Of a stretch of 64,000 nt of DNA, positions 1-56,020 are shown one piece after another. The stretch is from Ashinkailepas kermadecensis. Lineage: Eukaryota; Arthropoda; Thecostraca; Neolepadidae. Position numbers and translations under genes: made by a program. Numbering within the stretch: the stretch's first letter is position 1; the number at the start of each line of letters is the position of its first letter. The notes beneath the pieces were generated by a model, which saw only the letters and a program-made list of their open reading frames with translations, ran no database searches and was not told where the DNA came from. Location of the stretch: positions 1 to 64,000 of the forward strand of contig JAOTOM010002289.1 in the NCBI GenBank assembly GCA_034440615.1, written 5' to 3'.

Positions 1-309
1 CGTGTCATATTGGTATTGTCACGTCTGGTTCAAAGATGGAACCTCATCTGAAACAGGGTTGTCATTTGTTCGACGGAAGTATTTGCTTATTGGCAAGTTT
101 ACAGGGGACACAAACACTGCCTCCTCTCATCAAGCATGCAACCTTACGACAATGCCTACTCAGTTACTTTGATGGCGAACAATTGTCGCGGAGCGACCCA
201 GTGACCAGCAATCTCCACCCAGCCATGGTGGGTCTCCTTGGCTGGCGAGGCAGGCCGTCCGGGTCCTGCCCACACGCCCACTGTCGGGTGTCAAACTCCG
301 ACTCACCGC
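1..309. other. Unassigned intronic sequence
   Basis: Unique-looking sequence before the 33-bp minisatellite. No exon with a plausible splice frame, RNA gene or mobile element was recognised. It probably lies in an upstream intron of the ATPAF1 gene, because the next recognised exon is at 1489. Confidence 0.4.
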
Positions 310-1196
310 ACATGACCATGCATCACCGGAGATGACCTCGCTCCATGACCAGGCATCACCAGAGGTGACCTCGTCCCATGGCCAGGCATCACCGGAGATG
401 ACCTCGCCCCATGACCATGCATGACCAGAGATGATCTCGCCCCATGACCAGGCATCACCGGAGATGATCTCGCCCCATGGCCAGGCATTACCAGAGATGA
501 TCTCACCCCATGACCATGCATCACCAGAGATGAATCGCTCCATAACCAGGCATCACCAGAGGTGACCTCGCCCCATGGCCAGGCATCACCGGAGATGACC
601 TCGCCCCATGGCCAGACATCACCAGAGATGATCTCGCCCCATAGTCAGGCATCACCAGAGATGACCTCGCCCTATGACCAGGCATCACCGGAGGTGACCT
701 CGCCCCATGGCCAGGCATCACCAGAGATGATCTCGCCCCATGACTAGGCATCACCAGAGATGACCTCGCCCCATGACCAGGCATCACCGGAGGTGACCTC
801 GCCCCATGGCCAGGCATCACCGGAGATGACCTCGCCCCATGGCCAGGCATCACCAGAGATAATCTCGCCCCATGACCAGGCATCACCGGAGGTGACCTCG
901 CCCCATGGCCAGGCATAACCGGAGATGACCTCGCCCGATGACCAGGCATCACCAGAGATGATCTCGCCCGATGACCAGGCATCACCAGAGGTGACCTCGC
1001 CCCATGGCCAGGCATCACCAGAGGTGACCTCGCCCCATGACCAGGCATTACCAGAGGTGACCTCGCCCCATGACCAGGCATCGCCAGGCCTCGCCCCATG
1101 ACCAGGCATCACCGGAGGTGACCTCGCCCCATGGCCAGGCATCACCAGAGGTGACCTCGCCCCATGACCAGGCATTACCAGAGGTGACCTCACCCC
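310..1196. repeat. 33-bp minisatellite, about 27 copies
   Basis: A tandem array whose unit contains GACCTCGCCCCATG, then RCCAGGCATCACCRGAG. The period is 33 bp, a multiple of three, so several frames stay open and give 11-residue repeat translations on both strands; these are not genes. Units vary mainly at a few sites (ATGACC/ATGGCC, ACCAGAG/ACCGGAG). The array lies upstream of an ATPAF1 exon and is therefore probably intronic. Confidence 0.95.
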
Positions 1197-1488
1197 GCCG
1201 GCCAGTGCCGGTGGTTGGCCGCTGGTCACGTGACGCGGCCGGCCAATGGGAGTCCGCCAGTCGCGGAGAGCCGGGCGACGCCCGGACCGGTCAAGGTCAC
1301 ACGCCCAGCAGCGTCCACGGCCGCCGAGCAAACAGTCCGCATGCCACTGAGCTGATAGTAGCATAATGTTTGGATGGCTACAGCTGTTTAATGTCTTATT
1401 TATCCACGACCTGACAGCGATTTAGCGCGGGAACTGAACGGGATTTGAAGTTGGGGATATCTCAGTTCTTACTGTTGGTGTGTTTCAG
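1197..1488. other. Intron segment before ATPAF1 exon
   Basis: Sequence between the minisatellite and the acceptor of the exon at 1489. It ends in a T-rich tract and TTTCAG, a good 3' splice site. It contains GGTCACGTGACG, an E-box palindrome, near 1225. Nothing else was recognised. Confidence 0.5.
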
Positions 1489-1596
1489 GCGTACAAGGAG
1501 AATGCACCCGAGTGCATGGCCATGGTGCACTACCCAGAACTAGCCGCTGACAAAGGCATTGTACTGATGACTTCACAGTACGACAAGACATCCATT
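1489..1596 (+). CDS. ATPAF1: ATPAF1 (ATP11 family), penultimate coding exon
   Basis: This exon encodes 36 residues beginning AYKENAPECMAMVHYPEL and containing KGIVLMTSQYD. It resembles the ATP synthase F1 assembly factor 1 stretch in which a tyrosine/proline segment is followed by an EEKGIVLMT-like strand. ATPAF1/Atp11p binds free F1 beta subunit in the mitochondrial matrix and prevents its aggregation during F1 assembly. The exon is 108 nt, phase 0 at both ends, flanked by TTTCAG and GTAAGT. It joins in frame to the exon at 2719. Upstream exons, including the start and transit peptide, lie outside the window. Family recognition is from memory of the human protein, not a search. Confidence 0.85.
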
Positions 1597-2533
1597 GTAA
1601 GTATCGACATTGTGCATACATGACTGCGGTGAGTTCGGTCCCATTCCTGCCGTCATATTTTCCTCCAGTACGATCTTCGGATTTTCAGTTCTGATCACGT
1701 TTTATCCAGCAGTTGGTTAAGCTATGCCTTCGGCCAGACCGCCATCCAGTGCGTCGCCTTCCGGGCCGTTCGCCGTCGATGAGGTATTGCTAGGGTATAC
1801 ACATGTGAGAGGGTCGACACTTGAGACGGACCCAGCTAATCATGTGACAGCTGTCGGGGCGTGGTCTGTCGGTAGGTTGTGCGGCACCAGTCTCTGTGGC
1901 GAAGACGCGCTCCAGGTGCTTACGCCTGTGTCGCCTGTGTCGCTCTGTATCCCACAGCACAGTACAAAGGCATGTTCCCTACATAGCTTCAGTGCCTTTT
2001 TGCACATGTTGTCTCCTGCTATAACCGTCTCCACCAGTGCCAATGTATGCGGTGGGATTCCACGGCCATATGGGGTGTCACCATTGCACATGCGGGGCAG
2101 GGGGCTGGTCGGAGTCGCCGACCGAACCCCTCCTCCGAGTTCCGGCACGTGATTGACCCGTGATAGGTGTGACCGAGCGGTGCGCAACTGGTCCTGGTCA
2201 GACAGTAGCGCCAGGGCAGCGGACGTGTTGAGACGGGGTTGAGCGGCCGACTCAGTGAGACGCAGTCGCGCCGTAAGGCATTGGACGGTTGTCTGTCACT
2301 GCTGCCTGGAAAGACTTAGGTGCACGAATTTGTAAAAGAACGCGCTGGTGCTTGCTTTCTCCGCTGTTTAAACTGTTGCCTTATATAGCCCAGTCCTGAC
2401 ACCTGGTAGCCCGAATGGTACCTTCTATGGCCCAATCCTGACGCCTGGTAGCCCAGCTGTGAGCACCTGGTAGCCCAGCACCCTGTGTGTATGTCTGTGC
2501 TCTACCTGGCATGCCCTCCCCAGAACAATGACG
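1597..2533. other. ATPAF1 last intron, 5' part
   Basis: Intron between the two recognised ATPAF1 exons. Long open frames occur (for example 1724-2152) but show no family resemblance and have an antisense counterpart, so they are treated as chance. A short motif, CCTGGTAGCCCAG, recurs at about 2390-2480. Confidence 0.5.
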
Positions 2534-2690
2534 TGGCGATAGCTCAATCGGTAGAGCGTCGAACTCTTGATCGTAATATCGGAGGGGTTGGGGTCTCACA
2601 ACGGGCGGGATTACCGAGTCTCTCCTAGACCAGTTGGCACGAGAGGCTGGCGACGCCGTATGGCCTAGCGGTCGAATGCGTCGCAAAGGA
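2534..2690 (+). mobile_element. tRNA-derived SINE in the ATPAF1 intron
   Basis: The head resembles a tRNA: TAGCTCAATCGGTAGAGC is a good pol III A box, while the B box is degenerate (GGTTGGGGTCTCAC). The tail has GACGCCGTATGGCCTAGC and GTCGAATGCGTCGCAAAG, matching the tail of the other SINEs here (29533 and 41753). It ends about 28 bp before the splice acceptor of the last ATPAF1 exon. Confidence 0.7.
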
Positions 2691-2718
2691 ACCCAATGCT
2701 ATTTGTCATCATCCGCAG

Positions 2719-2877
2719 AACGCGCGCGAGGCACAGTGTCTGGCGAACGAGGTGCAGCTCTACTACTGCCGGCCTGACCGGCGGCGGCGCGAGCTGCTGG
2801 AGCAGTTCACCGCCAGACCCGACCAGTTCCGCCATCAGGACCTGATCGCCGTGCTGGAGACCATCCAGCTGCCGTGA
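2719..2877 (+). CDS. ATPAF1: ATPAF1 (ATP11 family), last coding exon
   Basis: This exon encodes 52 residues and the stop. It starts NAREAQCLANEVQLYY and later has ELLEQFTARPDQFRHQDLIA. This is the C-terminal ATP11 motif: an EAQC.AN.VQL.Y strand, a basic loop, then E.F..RP..F....VIA.LE. The acceptor is CATCCGCAG. The join to the 1489-1596 exon is phase 0 and restores the conserved order (KGIVLMT...EAQC). The protein ends IQLP, shorter than human ATPAF1, which has an extra tail. No clear AATAAA follows within a few hundred bases. Confidence 0.88.
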   Translation, partial: NAREAQCLANEVQLYYCRPDRRRRELLEQFTARPDQFRHQDLIAVLETIQLP

Positions 2878-3644
2878 CCGATGTTCCGGTCGGGCGCGCG
2901 GCGACGCGGTCGACTCAGGCGCGGTGGGCTCGTCGGGTGCGGCCAGGGTGCTGCCTAGCGAGGCTGAGTGTGACCGGGACGTGGTGTGCTGTTGAACGGC
3001 GAGCTAGAATATTTGATCTTGTGCCGTATTATGTCGGGCCTATATTAGGTCCGCGATGTACAGCCCGTGTCCAGGGCAGTATTGTGACGGAATACAGACA
3101 GTGATGATTAGCCGAGGTTCAAGAAGAATGGCGGAGCTAAGTTTTGTGGTATTTCGTTGAACTTAGCGGACACATTTTAATGCCTTGCCTCCTCGGTCAC
3201 CGACTGAACAGTACTGAACAGTAAGATACGAAGAACCACATGTGCCCTTGGAAAATACATCTGCAAAACCTGATGGTGTACAGCTTGCATGGCTACGTTA
3301 TTATTCGATTTAGTCTTTATGTTGAAAAGCTGCCCCCGTGAAACGAACGTCTGTAACCACAAGAAAAGGCCACCTCAAGTAAATGTCGAAATGAATTAGA
3401 CGTATCTCTGGCCTCACCAAAACTACGCTGGATTGTGTCCAACCGGTTGGCGCGAGTGGTGATAGGTGTGCGCGGCGCCACGGCGGCAGACGGGGGAGGG
3501 CGCGTCGTCACGGCGGCAGACGGAAGGGGAGGACGTGTCGCCATGGCGGCAGATGAAAGGGGAGGGCTCGGCTGCAGTCGCAGGGGAGGACGCTTCGCCA
3601 CGACGGCAGACGGAGGGGAAGGACGCGCCGTCACGGCGGCAGAC
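2878..3644. other. ATPAF1 3' UTR and downstream
   Basis: The region after the ATPAF1 stop. 3470-3650 holds an imperfect repeat of roughly 30 bp around CGGCGGCAGACGG. No gene was recognised and no convincing poly(A) signal was seen. Confidence 0.4.
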
Positions 3645-3906
3645 GGAAGGCAGACTCAAAAATTGGAGTCGATGGTCCCAAATAAGTATAGCGTGACTCC
3701 CAAAATCGCATCTGATCAGACAAAAAATCAAGCCGGAGCCCTCCAAAATAAGAATATATTCCGAAAATAAATTTCCGAGCCAGAAAAATCGTTCCAGAGC
3801 CCCAAACATAACATGAGATGCCTTCAAAATTCGCATACGGTCAGGAGAAAAGTCAGGCCGGAACTTGAACTTTAAAAAAATCAGGATAAGTCGCCAAATA
3901 TCGCCC
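3645..3906. repeat. Phased A-tract array, about 21-bp period (reverse orientation)
   Basis: Runs of A or AAAAT begin near 3658, 3679, 3701, 3722, 3745, 3765, 3784, 3803, 3826, 3846, 3873 and 3896, so about every 21 bp. They are separated by GC-rich spacers of the type GAGCCC or GACTCCC. On the opposite strand the unit reads about like AATTTTTGGGRCC, the same pattern as the larger array at 34385-35400. Confidence 0.65.
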
Positions 3907-4518
3907 ATTGATTGATTGATTGATTATTTGGGCATAGGGGCGCATCAACTGCTACTGGTTATGTAGCGCCCACATCTGACGTTTCACAGCATTCCGCTTA
4001 GCGGCATGGGTCTATTTTTGGAATGGATATACTACGTGTAACTGAGCAGCCGATATATCGGTAAAGTTGACCTGTTTGGACGATTTCCTAATTGTTACCT
4101 AAAACATCGCAGTACAATGTATCGAAATTGGCACCTAAGTGGCGCCTGCGGTCCACCGTGAAATTGGGACAAGAAAACAGTATGTGTCGAACCGTCATAG
4201 ATGAACCACATTGGGAACAGTAGAAGGCTGCGTTGCATATGTATGCCCTATGCGCAGGCGTGCCAGGATCACCTCTTCTCCCCTACATTTTTTTTCAGCG
4301 ATGACGTTCATGGTGCCAGAACTGGTTTTATGGAACGAAGTTTGTTTAAAACCTGACAATCCCATCTTTCTTACCACTTTCCTTGGAGGAAAGCATCTAC
4401 CTTTGAATAGTAATCTCTGGCGGGAGGGAAATATCGCCAGATCCCACCCCGGAACCACGCAAGAGTGGTGAATGCACAAGGCGGATGTAATTGTGCACGA
4501 ACATTGTCGTGTTGGCAA
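3907..4518 (-). mobile_element. I-clade LINE, 3' end with (AATC)n tail
   Basis: Read on the minus strand, this encodes EEVILARLRIGHT followed, after frameshifts, by CGSSMTVRHILFSCPNF. That is the RLRIGHT / C..C....TV.HIL..CP zinc region at the C-terminus of I-clade non-LTR retrotransposon polyproteins. It is followed by a 3' UTR ending GGGCGCTACATAACC ... GTTGATGCGCCCC and a (AATC)n tail. The reading frame is broken and the rest of the element is missing, so it is a dead 5'-truncated copy. Confidence 0.75.
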
Positions 4519-5247
4519 TCGGCTGTTATGAACTGGAACGCCTGAAATTAGAAAATTTTATTTTGTTAAGTGTGAAAAGTACAGCTGCACTTTCAGCAGG
4601 GTGAGGTGACTTATCGCTGGATACCAGAAGAAAAACCTTGAAACAGGATTGGGGGAGTTATGATTGAAATCCGGTACACTTAAAATAGGCTCTGTACCAC
4701 TGCCCCTGTATGTGAGTACCGTAACTTTGCCGAAACCAATTCCACCATTACCCTCTTCATACATTAATATCCTCATTATTACCACGCGTCAAGCAATAGC
4801 GGAGCCACGTGGGGGAACACTGGACGGGATATTTCGCATCCTCACGAGGATAAGTTTCCATTTGGAAACTTATTCTTTGCGCATGCATTCCAATCACATT
4901 GGAATCCCATGCGCAATGCCATTAAATTGCTTATACAGCAGTTTCGCAATTCCTGGTTCAAAGGTTAAATGTCTTAAATTACGTCACGTGAAAAATATTT
5001 GTGGATGTCCAGAGCGAGCACATGGAAGGTCATTCCTTGAGTCGAACATTCCGGAGATTACAGGAGTACCTGATTGCCGCGCGCTGCGCTGTTTCAAGTG
5101 ATATTCCTGTGCTTTATGTGCAGTGTCCTGTGGTGGCCTTTGTGAATTTGTACATCTGAGTTAGCTTTATTTTTGACGCTTTAATCCTTATGAAGTGAGA
5201 AAACAGGAACTCTTAGCTGTTCTAGAGTGCGCACTGGGATTAATACT
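4519..5247 (+). promoter_or_regulatory. Putative DNAJA2 promoter / 5' UTR region
   Basis: Sequence upstream of the DNAJA2 start codon. It holds a CACGTG E-box near 4807, two near-perfect palindromes at 4850-4915, and GAACTCTTAGCTGTTCTAGA close to the start, which carries heat-shock-element-like GAA/TTC pieces but not a canonical triple. No TATA box is clear. Promoter identity is inferred from position only. Confidence 0.35.
4850..4915. repeat. Two adjacent perfect/near-perfect hairpins
   Basis: The first has 11-bp perfect arms at 4850-4860 (ATAAGTTTCCA) and 4863-4873 with a 2-bp loop. The second has arms at 4878-4894 and 4898-4915 (TGCGCATG ... ATTCCAAT / ATTGGAAT ... CATGCGCA) with a 3-bp loop and one unpaired base. 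TGCGCATGC resembles an NRF-1 half site. They lie about 330 bp before the DNAJA2 ATG. Confidence 0.8.
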
Positions 5248-50108
<44,861 letters not shown>

Positions 50109-50805
50109 CGCCTGCGGCACTGCTAGCACGTCCGACGGCGGCCCCGCCGACGGCGGCGGTCACCAGTCGGCACCGGACACGCGCCGCCGGCAACTCCGAT
50201 GCGTCTGCGGTCGTTCTCTGGCCGCAGCTGATTCTCCACTGTGTCACTCCCCCCGCCCGCCCCCAACCTGCGCGTGCGAGCGTGCTCGTGCGTGGCCGTG
50301 AATGCGTGCGCGAATGCGTGTGTGTGTGTGTGTTTCCGAACCTGGCAGAAAGTCGACGACGAGGACAAGCGCAATGCACGGGGTTTGTTCACTGTGCGCC
50401 ACGTATGCCCGCGGGCCGGTCACGTACGCGTCACGTTGGCCGCGACTGCGGCTCGGCTGCTGCTGTGTAAATCCCGAGCCGGACACGCCCACTGCGACTG
50501 CCTGTGCCGGCCCACATGCATGTGTGTGTATGTATATATATATGTGTGTGTCCCTGAGGTGGTAACTGAGCTCGGCGCGCGCGCTTGCGATTCTATTGCG
50601 GGATGGGTTGAGTTGCGCTGCCTCCATAGTGGCGACTGATCGGCAGCTGCAGCTGTATAGGCCGTGCGCCACCCTTGCCGAAGCCAGCATTAGGCGCCCA
50701 GCTGCCGTTTTACGTCGGGTCTGTTTCTTTCGTGCCTGCTTACGTGTGAACTCCAGTAGTCTGTGGAGTTCTTGTCCACAATAAATTACACCGTATTTGA
50801 ACAAA
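50109..50805 (+). other. DNAJA2 3' UTR (predicted)
   Basis: Runs from the stop to just beyond AATAAA at 50780-50785. It includes TG-rich microsatellites near 50315-50330 and 50520-50550. The extent is inferred from the first good poly(A) signal. Confidence 0.55.
50780..50785 (+). terminator. Poly(A) signal AATAAA
   Basis: AATAAA 672 bases after the DNAJA2 stop. It is followed within 30-60 bases by T/GT-rich sequence (TGTTTTCGCC, GATGCTTGTCTTTG), as expected for a cleavage site. Confidence 0.6.
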
Positions 50806-51617
50806 TGTTTTCGCCTTGGGAAAGCGGTGATGCTTGTCTTTGATTTGGCCCCTTGGTTTTTTAACTTTTGGATGCATCGACTACCATTGTCATGTAGCAC
50901 TTGATTTGGCTCGGTGTAGCAGCTTGTTTTTAACAGCTTATTATTGCTGCACAGATGTCATAATCAAACATTGGCAATCTCCACAATGGATATGTTTCAA
51001 TATTCATCACCACATAATCTAGGGGATATTCAGCATGCTCATGCATCTTTTTCATTTGGATTCCATTGACGAACTAATATATGATGAATTGCGCCCAGAA
51101 GTTCGAATGCCATTATTTGTATCAAATTGCATTTCCTTCACCAAGTACCTATACAGAAAGCAGTTTAGGCAAATCCTGTTGCCTGGCAGTGATAGTCTAG
51201 CTTTTCCTCGGTTGTTCGATAACTGGCTCGCAAATTCAATGACTCCTCTCTGTCTCTCTAGTTCTCAAATCCACGAGCCGTTCTTGAAAGCCACCAGTTG
51301 TTAGTGCTCTTGTGTTGAACGGGCTAATTAATGAATTAAACGGAGACAAATTGTTTCAAATTGTGACAAACAGTTTCAACAGCTCACAGTGATACCAGAA
51401 TCAACAAAGTCACAGCCTCCGCCTCACACACGCACGTCCACTCTTGGCGATAGTTCTGAGTTGACTCCAAATCAGCAGGCAATCGCGACTGACTGACTGA
51501 CAACCGTCCAACTGAGCCGCCAAACGTTCCAAGCGCCCACATCCTGCAACAGGCTGCATCTCACGAGCCTCGACGATGAAACTCTGTCTCTAACCTCTTT
51601 CTCCCACGTACGTTTGT
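50806..51617. other. Intergenic, unassigned
   Basis: No gene, RNA or element recognised. Confidence 0.5.
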
Positions 51618-51720
51618 TTGTTGTTTGTTATTTTGGTTTAAAGGGCGCATCGACTGCAATGGTCATATAGCGCCCATAACAAGTTTATTGATAAAAACCA
51701 GAAGTAAAATCGTGGCAAAA
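51618..51720 (-). mobile_element. I-clade LINE 3' tail fragment
   Basis: On the minus strand: GGGCGCTATATGACCATTGC, AGTCGATGCGCCCTTTAAAC, then CAAAATAACAAACAACAAAC. It matches the 3' UTR end of the LINE at 3907-4518 (GGGCGCTACATAACC ... TTGATGCGCCCC). It has a simple A/C-rich tail. Confidence 0.65.
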
Positions 51721-53860
51721 CAGTGTCATGCTGAGGTGTAATTCCCCGCATACTGTCTCAGTTAAAACACTTCTTCGCAGTCAGCCGTTTAGAGATATGG
51801 TATGGTGCCTTCACAGGTGTTACGGTCAGGACGGTCGTCTATCCCACACGTCTCGGCTTACAGGTGGGTTGCCTCATCACGGGCGCCTCAGCGCGGGGAC
51901 GGGACCTGGGACTCGCTTCGGTCGGTGGCGAAATAGGCATCCGCTTTCGGCTGGTAGGTGGTGTAAGTGGCTGGCCTGTGAATGGGGCAGGTGGAGGTGG
52001 ACCCATTATTTCTCCAGAGGGGCCAAGTGGTGCGCGCGGTACCGACGGCGAGGGTTCTCGCACGCCGAGCCTCGCAGCCATGGAACATTTTTGCACTGCG
52101 CCTTTTGTAGGGCGGCGAGGTCGGTGTGGGGGGGGGGAGGGGTGGTTGGGGTGGTAGGGTGTGGGTTTGGTGGGGGGGGAGTGGGAGGGGATCATAGGGG
52201 TGGAGGTTATTTCTTGGTTGGGGAAGGGGGAGGGGTAATAGGTGGGGATGTGGTCTCGAGGGGGGATTGGATATTAGGAATTGGTACAGGTGTGGTTCGG
52301 TCTTTGTCTAGCTGGTTAGGTCTTGAGTGGTTTGTCTGAGTAGCAGTCGTCTTGAGTTAGAGTTAGTCTTGGAGTCTTGTGTGGTCGTCTTGGAGTCTTG
52401 TGTTGTCGTCTGAATGGTGGCGTTTGTGTTGCTGTCGAGAGAGTTTGTGTGGTGTAGTGTTATTGGGTCTTGGTCTACTGCGGTGCGCCCTTGACTTCGG
52501 AGCGACCTTGAAACAGTTGTTTCCGCACGACCGCCGGCCGGCGGCCATGTTTTATTACGCTCACGGGCGCCGGGCGGCTCCCCCGACCCGCGCCGATCCC
52601 GCTTCCGGCGTCCCGCCGGCCCCCAACCGGGGCGGCCCACAGCGAGCGGGGTGCCATTGTTCACGCTGTAGCAGGTGCAGTCTGAGCGTGTCAGATCATC
52701 ATGTCTTCGTCGTATTGTCATCTTGTCGGCGCCCCGTAACTCGTTATCCTAACACAAATTTATATTTAGCGAGGCCAAGTCTCTCACTTCAACACTTCCA
52801 TTCGTGCGTGAACCTGGCTTGGTCGTGGCGCCAGGGATAGAGGAGCCGCGTGGTTGGAGAGACTTAAGGTGGGGTCATAAGAGAAATGGGCGGACATTGG
52901 AGTTGGAAAGGCGTCCGTCACCGGCCCTCGTCCAGCTTCGGGGCCCCTTTAAGTTTTAAAGTCCCCTTTGTTTCCCTCCATGTCCTCCACCAGCAATGCT
53001 CCCACGGGTCACCGGACTGGCAAATTGAGGGCCTAGGTAATTATCCTGGGTCAAATTTTTGACAACGATGGGTTTCTGACAGCTGCATGCACACATTGGG
53101 CCCCAAACAGCCCCCACTAGTCCTTAAGTACCCTTAGCTAGGTCATTTACACTCACATGCATTCCCATTCATTCCGAACGTTCGCTCCATTAATGACACA
53201 TGTAAATGTTTGGACCGCGATTTCCCTTCCAGTGGTATGTGCGCATTCAGCAAGTCTTACTTTCTCAGACCGTTGCTTAGGGCTTTCTAGCCCAAAGTTA
53301 AATGTTAATTACCCGTGCTCAGGTCCACAACTGTAACCGGCTGACGCGACACTGTTGGTTGGGAATGATAAGCTATTACTTTACTGCCTTCAAGGCTCGA
53401 TGACACTGGGCTGCGACATTCCGTTAGTTTCTGATGGTCTTATGCTGGGCTTGAGTAATAATGGCCGACATACCTACACTTAAATGAGTCAACGCCTTGC
53501 CTGGACTTGCATGCTCTAACTTGCAACCGGCGGGCACCCCCACAGGTGGTCCTGGGCCACAAATCGGTCGGGATGGCCCCCTATCGTCTTTCTAACCTAT
53601 CCTGCCCGGGGTCACGGTCGGGAGACCCTCAAATCCCCTGTCTGTGCCGTAATCGAGAGGCCCAGGCCTACGGGAATAGCTGAGACGGGGAAGGACTACC
53701 AACCTGGCCGTTTTTGGCGGTTACCTACACTGTGCGCACAGATTCATCCCGACCCAAAATTGGGTGCCGCTGCCTGCGAGCCTACCCATGGACCCCGTCG
53801 GGTCTGACCACCCTCGGGATGCCCTTCCGCGCTCTGTGATCACCAGGCCGGAGGGATTTG
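51721..53860. other. Intergenic, unassigned, GC-rich
   Basis: Contains a long G-rich strand at about 52120-52260 and a repeated GTCTTGGAGTCTTGTGTGGT motif near 52370-52400. The open frames (for example 51728-52339 and 52379-52840) overlap others on the opposite strand and have no recognised domain. Confidence 0.4.
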
Positions 53861-55189
53861 CGGCCTAGAATTTCTCAAGTTCTCCAGCTGCCTTGTGAAT
53901 TATCCAGTCTTTTCGGCACGCTTTCCCAGGGGTTCAACCAACAGTGTTTCGTCATTTCCCCGTCTTCTATCAGCCCTCCTCCGTCTCCTCCGAAGAGAAG
54001 AGGGCGGAGGCTCACGTTTGGGACCATGGAAGTTATCGCCCGTGGAAGGACGGCTTGCAGGCCGTCTCCTCGCTAATTGCGTAATTTGTCTCACGTTTTT
54101 CCGTCACAGACGGTAGTCGGGTTCGTCCTGTCCTGTCTTGCCGGCTAGCTTTTACATTAAGTATCGGACGAACCCGGAATTAATTCCCGTGTTAAATCCC
54201 TCATTCACACCTAGTACGTTTGGCCACTTAATGGTCAGTGTACTATTCGTTCCTCAACGGCATCAACTTAAGACTTTTGGACCTCCGAGTGTTTACCAGG
54301 CCCGCGGCATTCAAGGGTAATACATGCGCTGATAAGTACAAAGCCTGAGGGCGAGTTTCCAGCGATTTCACGGTAACGTTATTTCCCCATCGTGACTGCT
54401 TTGTGACATTTCCTCCTTCAACAATTTACTTGTACGAGTCTGGTCTCCAGCTTATGGCCGGCCGGACCATGTTGCGAGAGGGTTGGGCGTATTAGGGAGG
54501 CGCCTCCCACCCTACCTCACAGCTCGGCACCGTACCATGTTTACTCGGCCACCGCCCTTCTGGGCCGGCGGGGATTTCTTTAAGACCCTACCTTCTTCGT
54601 TTCCCCACGCATTTCGTTATGTCGCTGTACAGCTTCACGGACACGTCCTCGGGCGTATTAGCTGCGTCTCGGACCAAGCTAGGTCGACCTGGGTCAGCGA
54701 CACTACAAGGTCAACCTTCAACTTTGTGTTCCCTTTAGCAACCGGTAATGTGCTGAGGGGCTCTGTGTCACCGTGACGCAATGCAATTTACAAAGGGTGA
54801 TACAAGGGAGCATGGGCGACCTCGTGTCGGGCCACGGGGTTTGTTTGTTGTCATAGTTTGCTACTTGCTCGCTTAAAAGTCTACGGCATATCTCGGCGTG
54901 ACATAAAACGCACACAACGGACCACAGGGTCCTCTATAATTAACTTGAGTCTCAAGTCCATTCATTCCTTTCTAAGTGAAATGTTATCCCCGGTTCCATA
55001 TATAATCAGCTCCTGGGTTCAGTTGGTCGGTACTATTACCCGCACCATTTAAAGCAGATGGAAGTCTCGTAGACACGTGGTGCTATGGTTAATGACCCAG
55101 TGCCCGGGGAGAATGTACGAGTTTACCCTCAGCTAGCGGTTTCTGCCACATCACTTCCCAAGGTCAAGGGCCCTCGATTCGGCGCCTTC
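53861..55189. other. Intergenic, unassigned
   Basis: No family recognised in any frame. CGAACCCGGAATTAATTCCC near 54170 includes a short palindrome. Confidence 0.4.
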
Positions 55190-56020
55190 GACCGGGCCAC
55201 ATGTTGATTTGGGAGCAGGTGTTTGGCGTTTGATTGGAGAGCGAGGTAGAGAGAGTGAGAGAGAGAGAAAGAGAAAGAGAGAGATGCCTCTATGTAGATG
55301 CTGGGGCGATCCAGTCCCCTTCTTCCTCCAGTGACGCTCGATTAGTGCCTGATGTTTTCTCGACGAAAGCCCCTTCTCCCTGTTTCCTGACCCAGGAAAG
55401 GTCGGATCAATTCGTGGAGTGTGCCCCCGCCCCTCCGATGATTTAGCTGCCGTTGATCCGTGTTTGTTCTTCGTTCCAGCGAGATACTTTTCAGCGTGAA
55501 GGAAAAATGATAACCTGGTCTCTTTAATTCGCTTTTTCCATGCCCGTTTAAAGCTTACCCTTATGTGGATAATTGCCTGCACTGTCACGTCCCGCTGGTC
55601 TTCTACGTCGGAGGTGTCCGGAAGGGCAAGCTTTAAAGGGAATTAAATCCGCTATTTATGTTCAATCAAGGATGACATCAAGACCCTCATAAACCCGCCG
55701 GAACCAAACCCATTTGTCTGGTTGAATATAATGCAAATTACAATGTATATGCAGATAAACACACTGAATTGGCGGATCTCTGATAAGCAAAATGTCCCTG
55801 TCGTGCGATACTCCCATTCACTACTGACTATTCGGGTTAACGGTTTTGGTCTGTTCCCTCCACAAGGGTTAATGAACCCTTGGCTTCGGCGTCGCCGGCC
55901 AAGCTGCCTGTTTGATGGGAAAACAGGTGTTTCACGTTTGATTGGAGGGCGAGCGAGAGAGGGAGAGGGAGAAGGAGAGAGAGAGAGTGGGAGAGAGAGA
56001 GAGAGAGAGAAAGATGGATT
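55190..56020. repeat. Pair of ~100-bp diverged direct repeats with (GA)n
   Basis: CAGGTGTTTGGCGTTTGATTGGAGAGCGAG at about 55215-55245 and its relative CAGGTGTTTCACGTTTGATTGGAGGGCGAG at about 55925-55953 (read in pieces) are each preceded by a TTCGGCG(C/T)C stretch and followed by a GAGA microsatellite. They could be LTR or MITE remains; no coding region lies between them. Confidence 0.5.

Noticed and set aside
310..1196. Regular repeats suggestive of a CRISPR array or repeat protein
   Set aside because: Direct tandem repeats with no unique spacers, in a eukaryotic intron; translations occur on both strands.
52379..52840. 153-codon frame in GC-rich intergenic DNA
   Set aside because: Overlaps equally long antisense frames, has no domain, and GC-rich composition alone makes such frames common.
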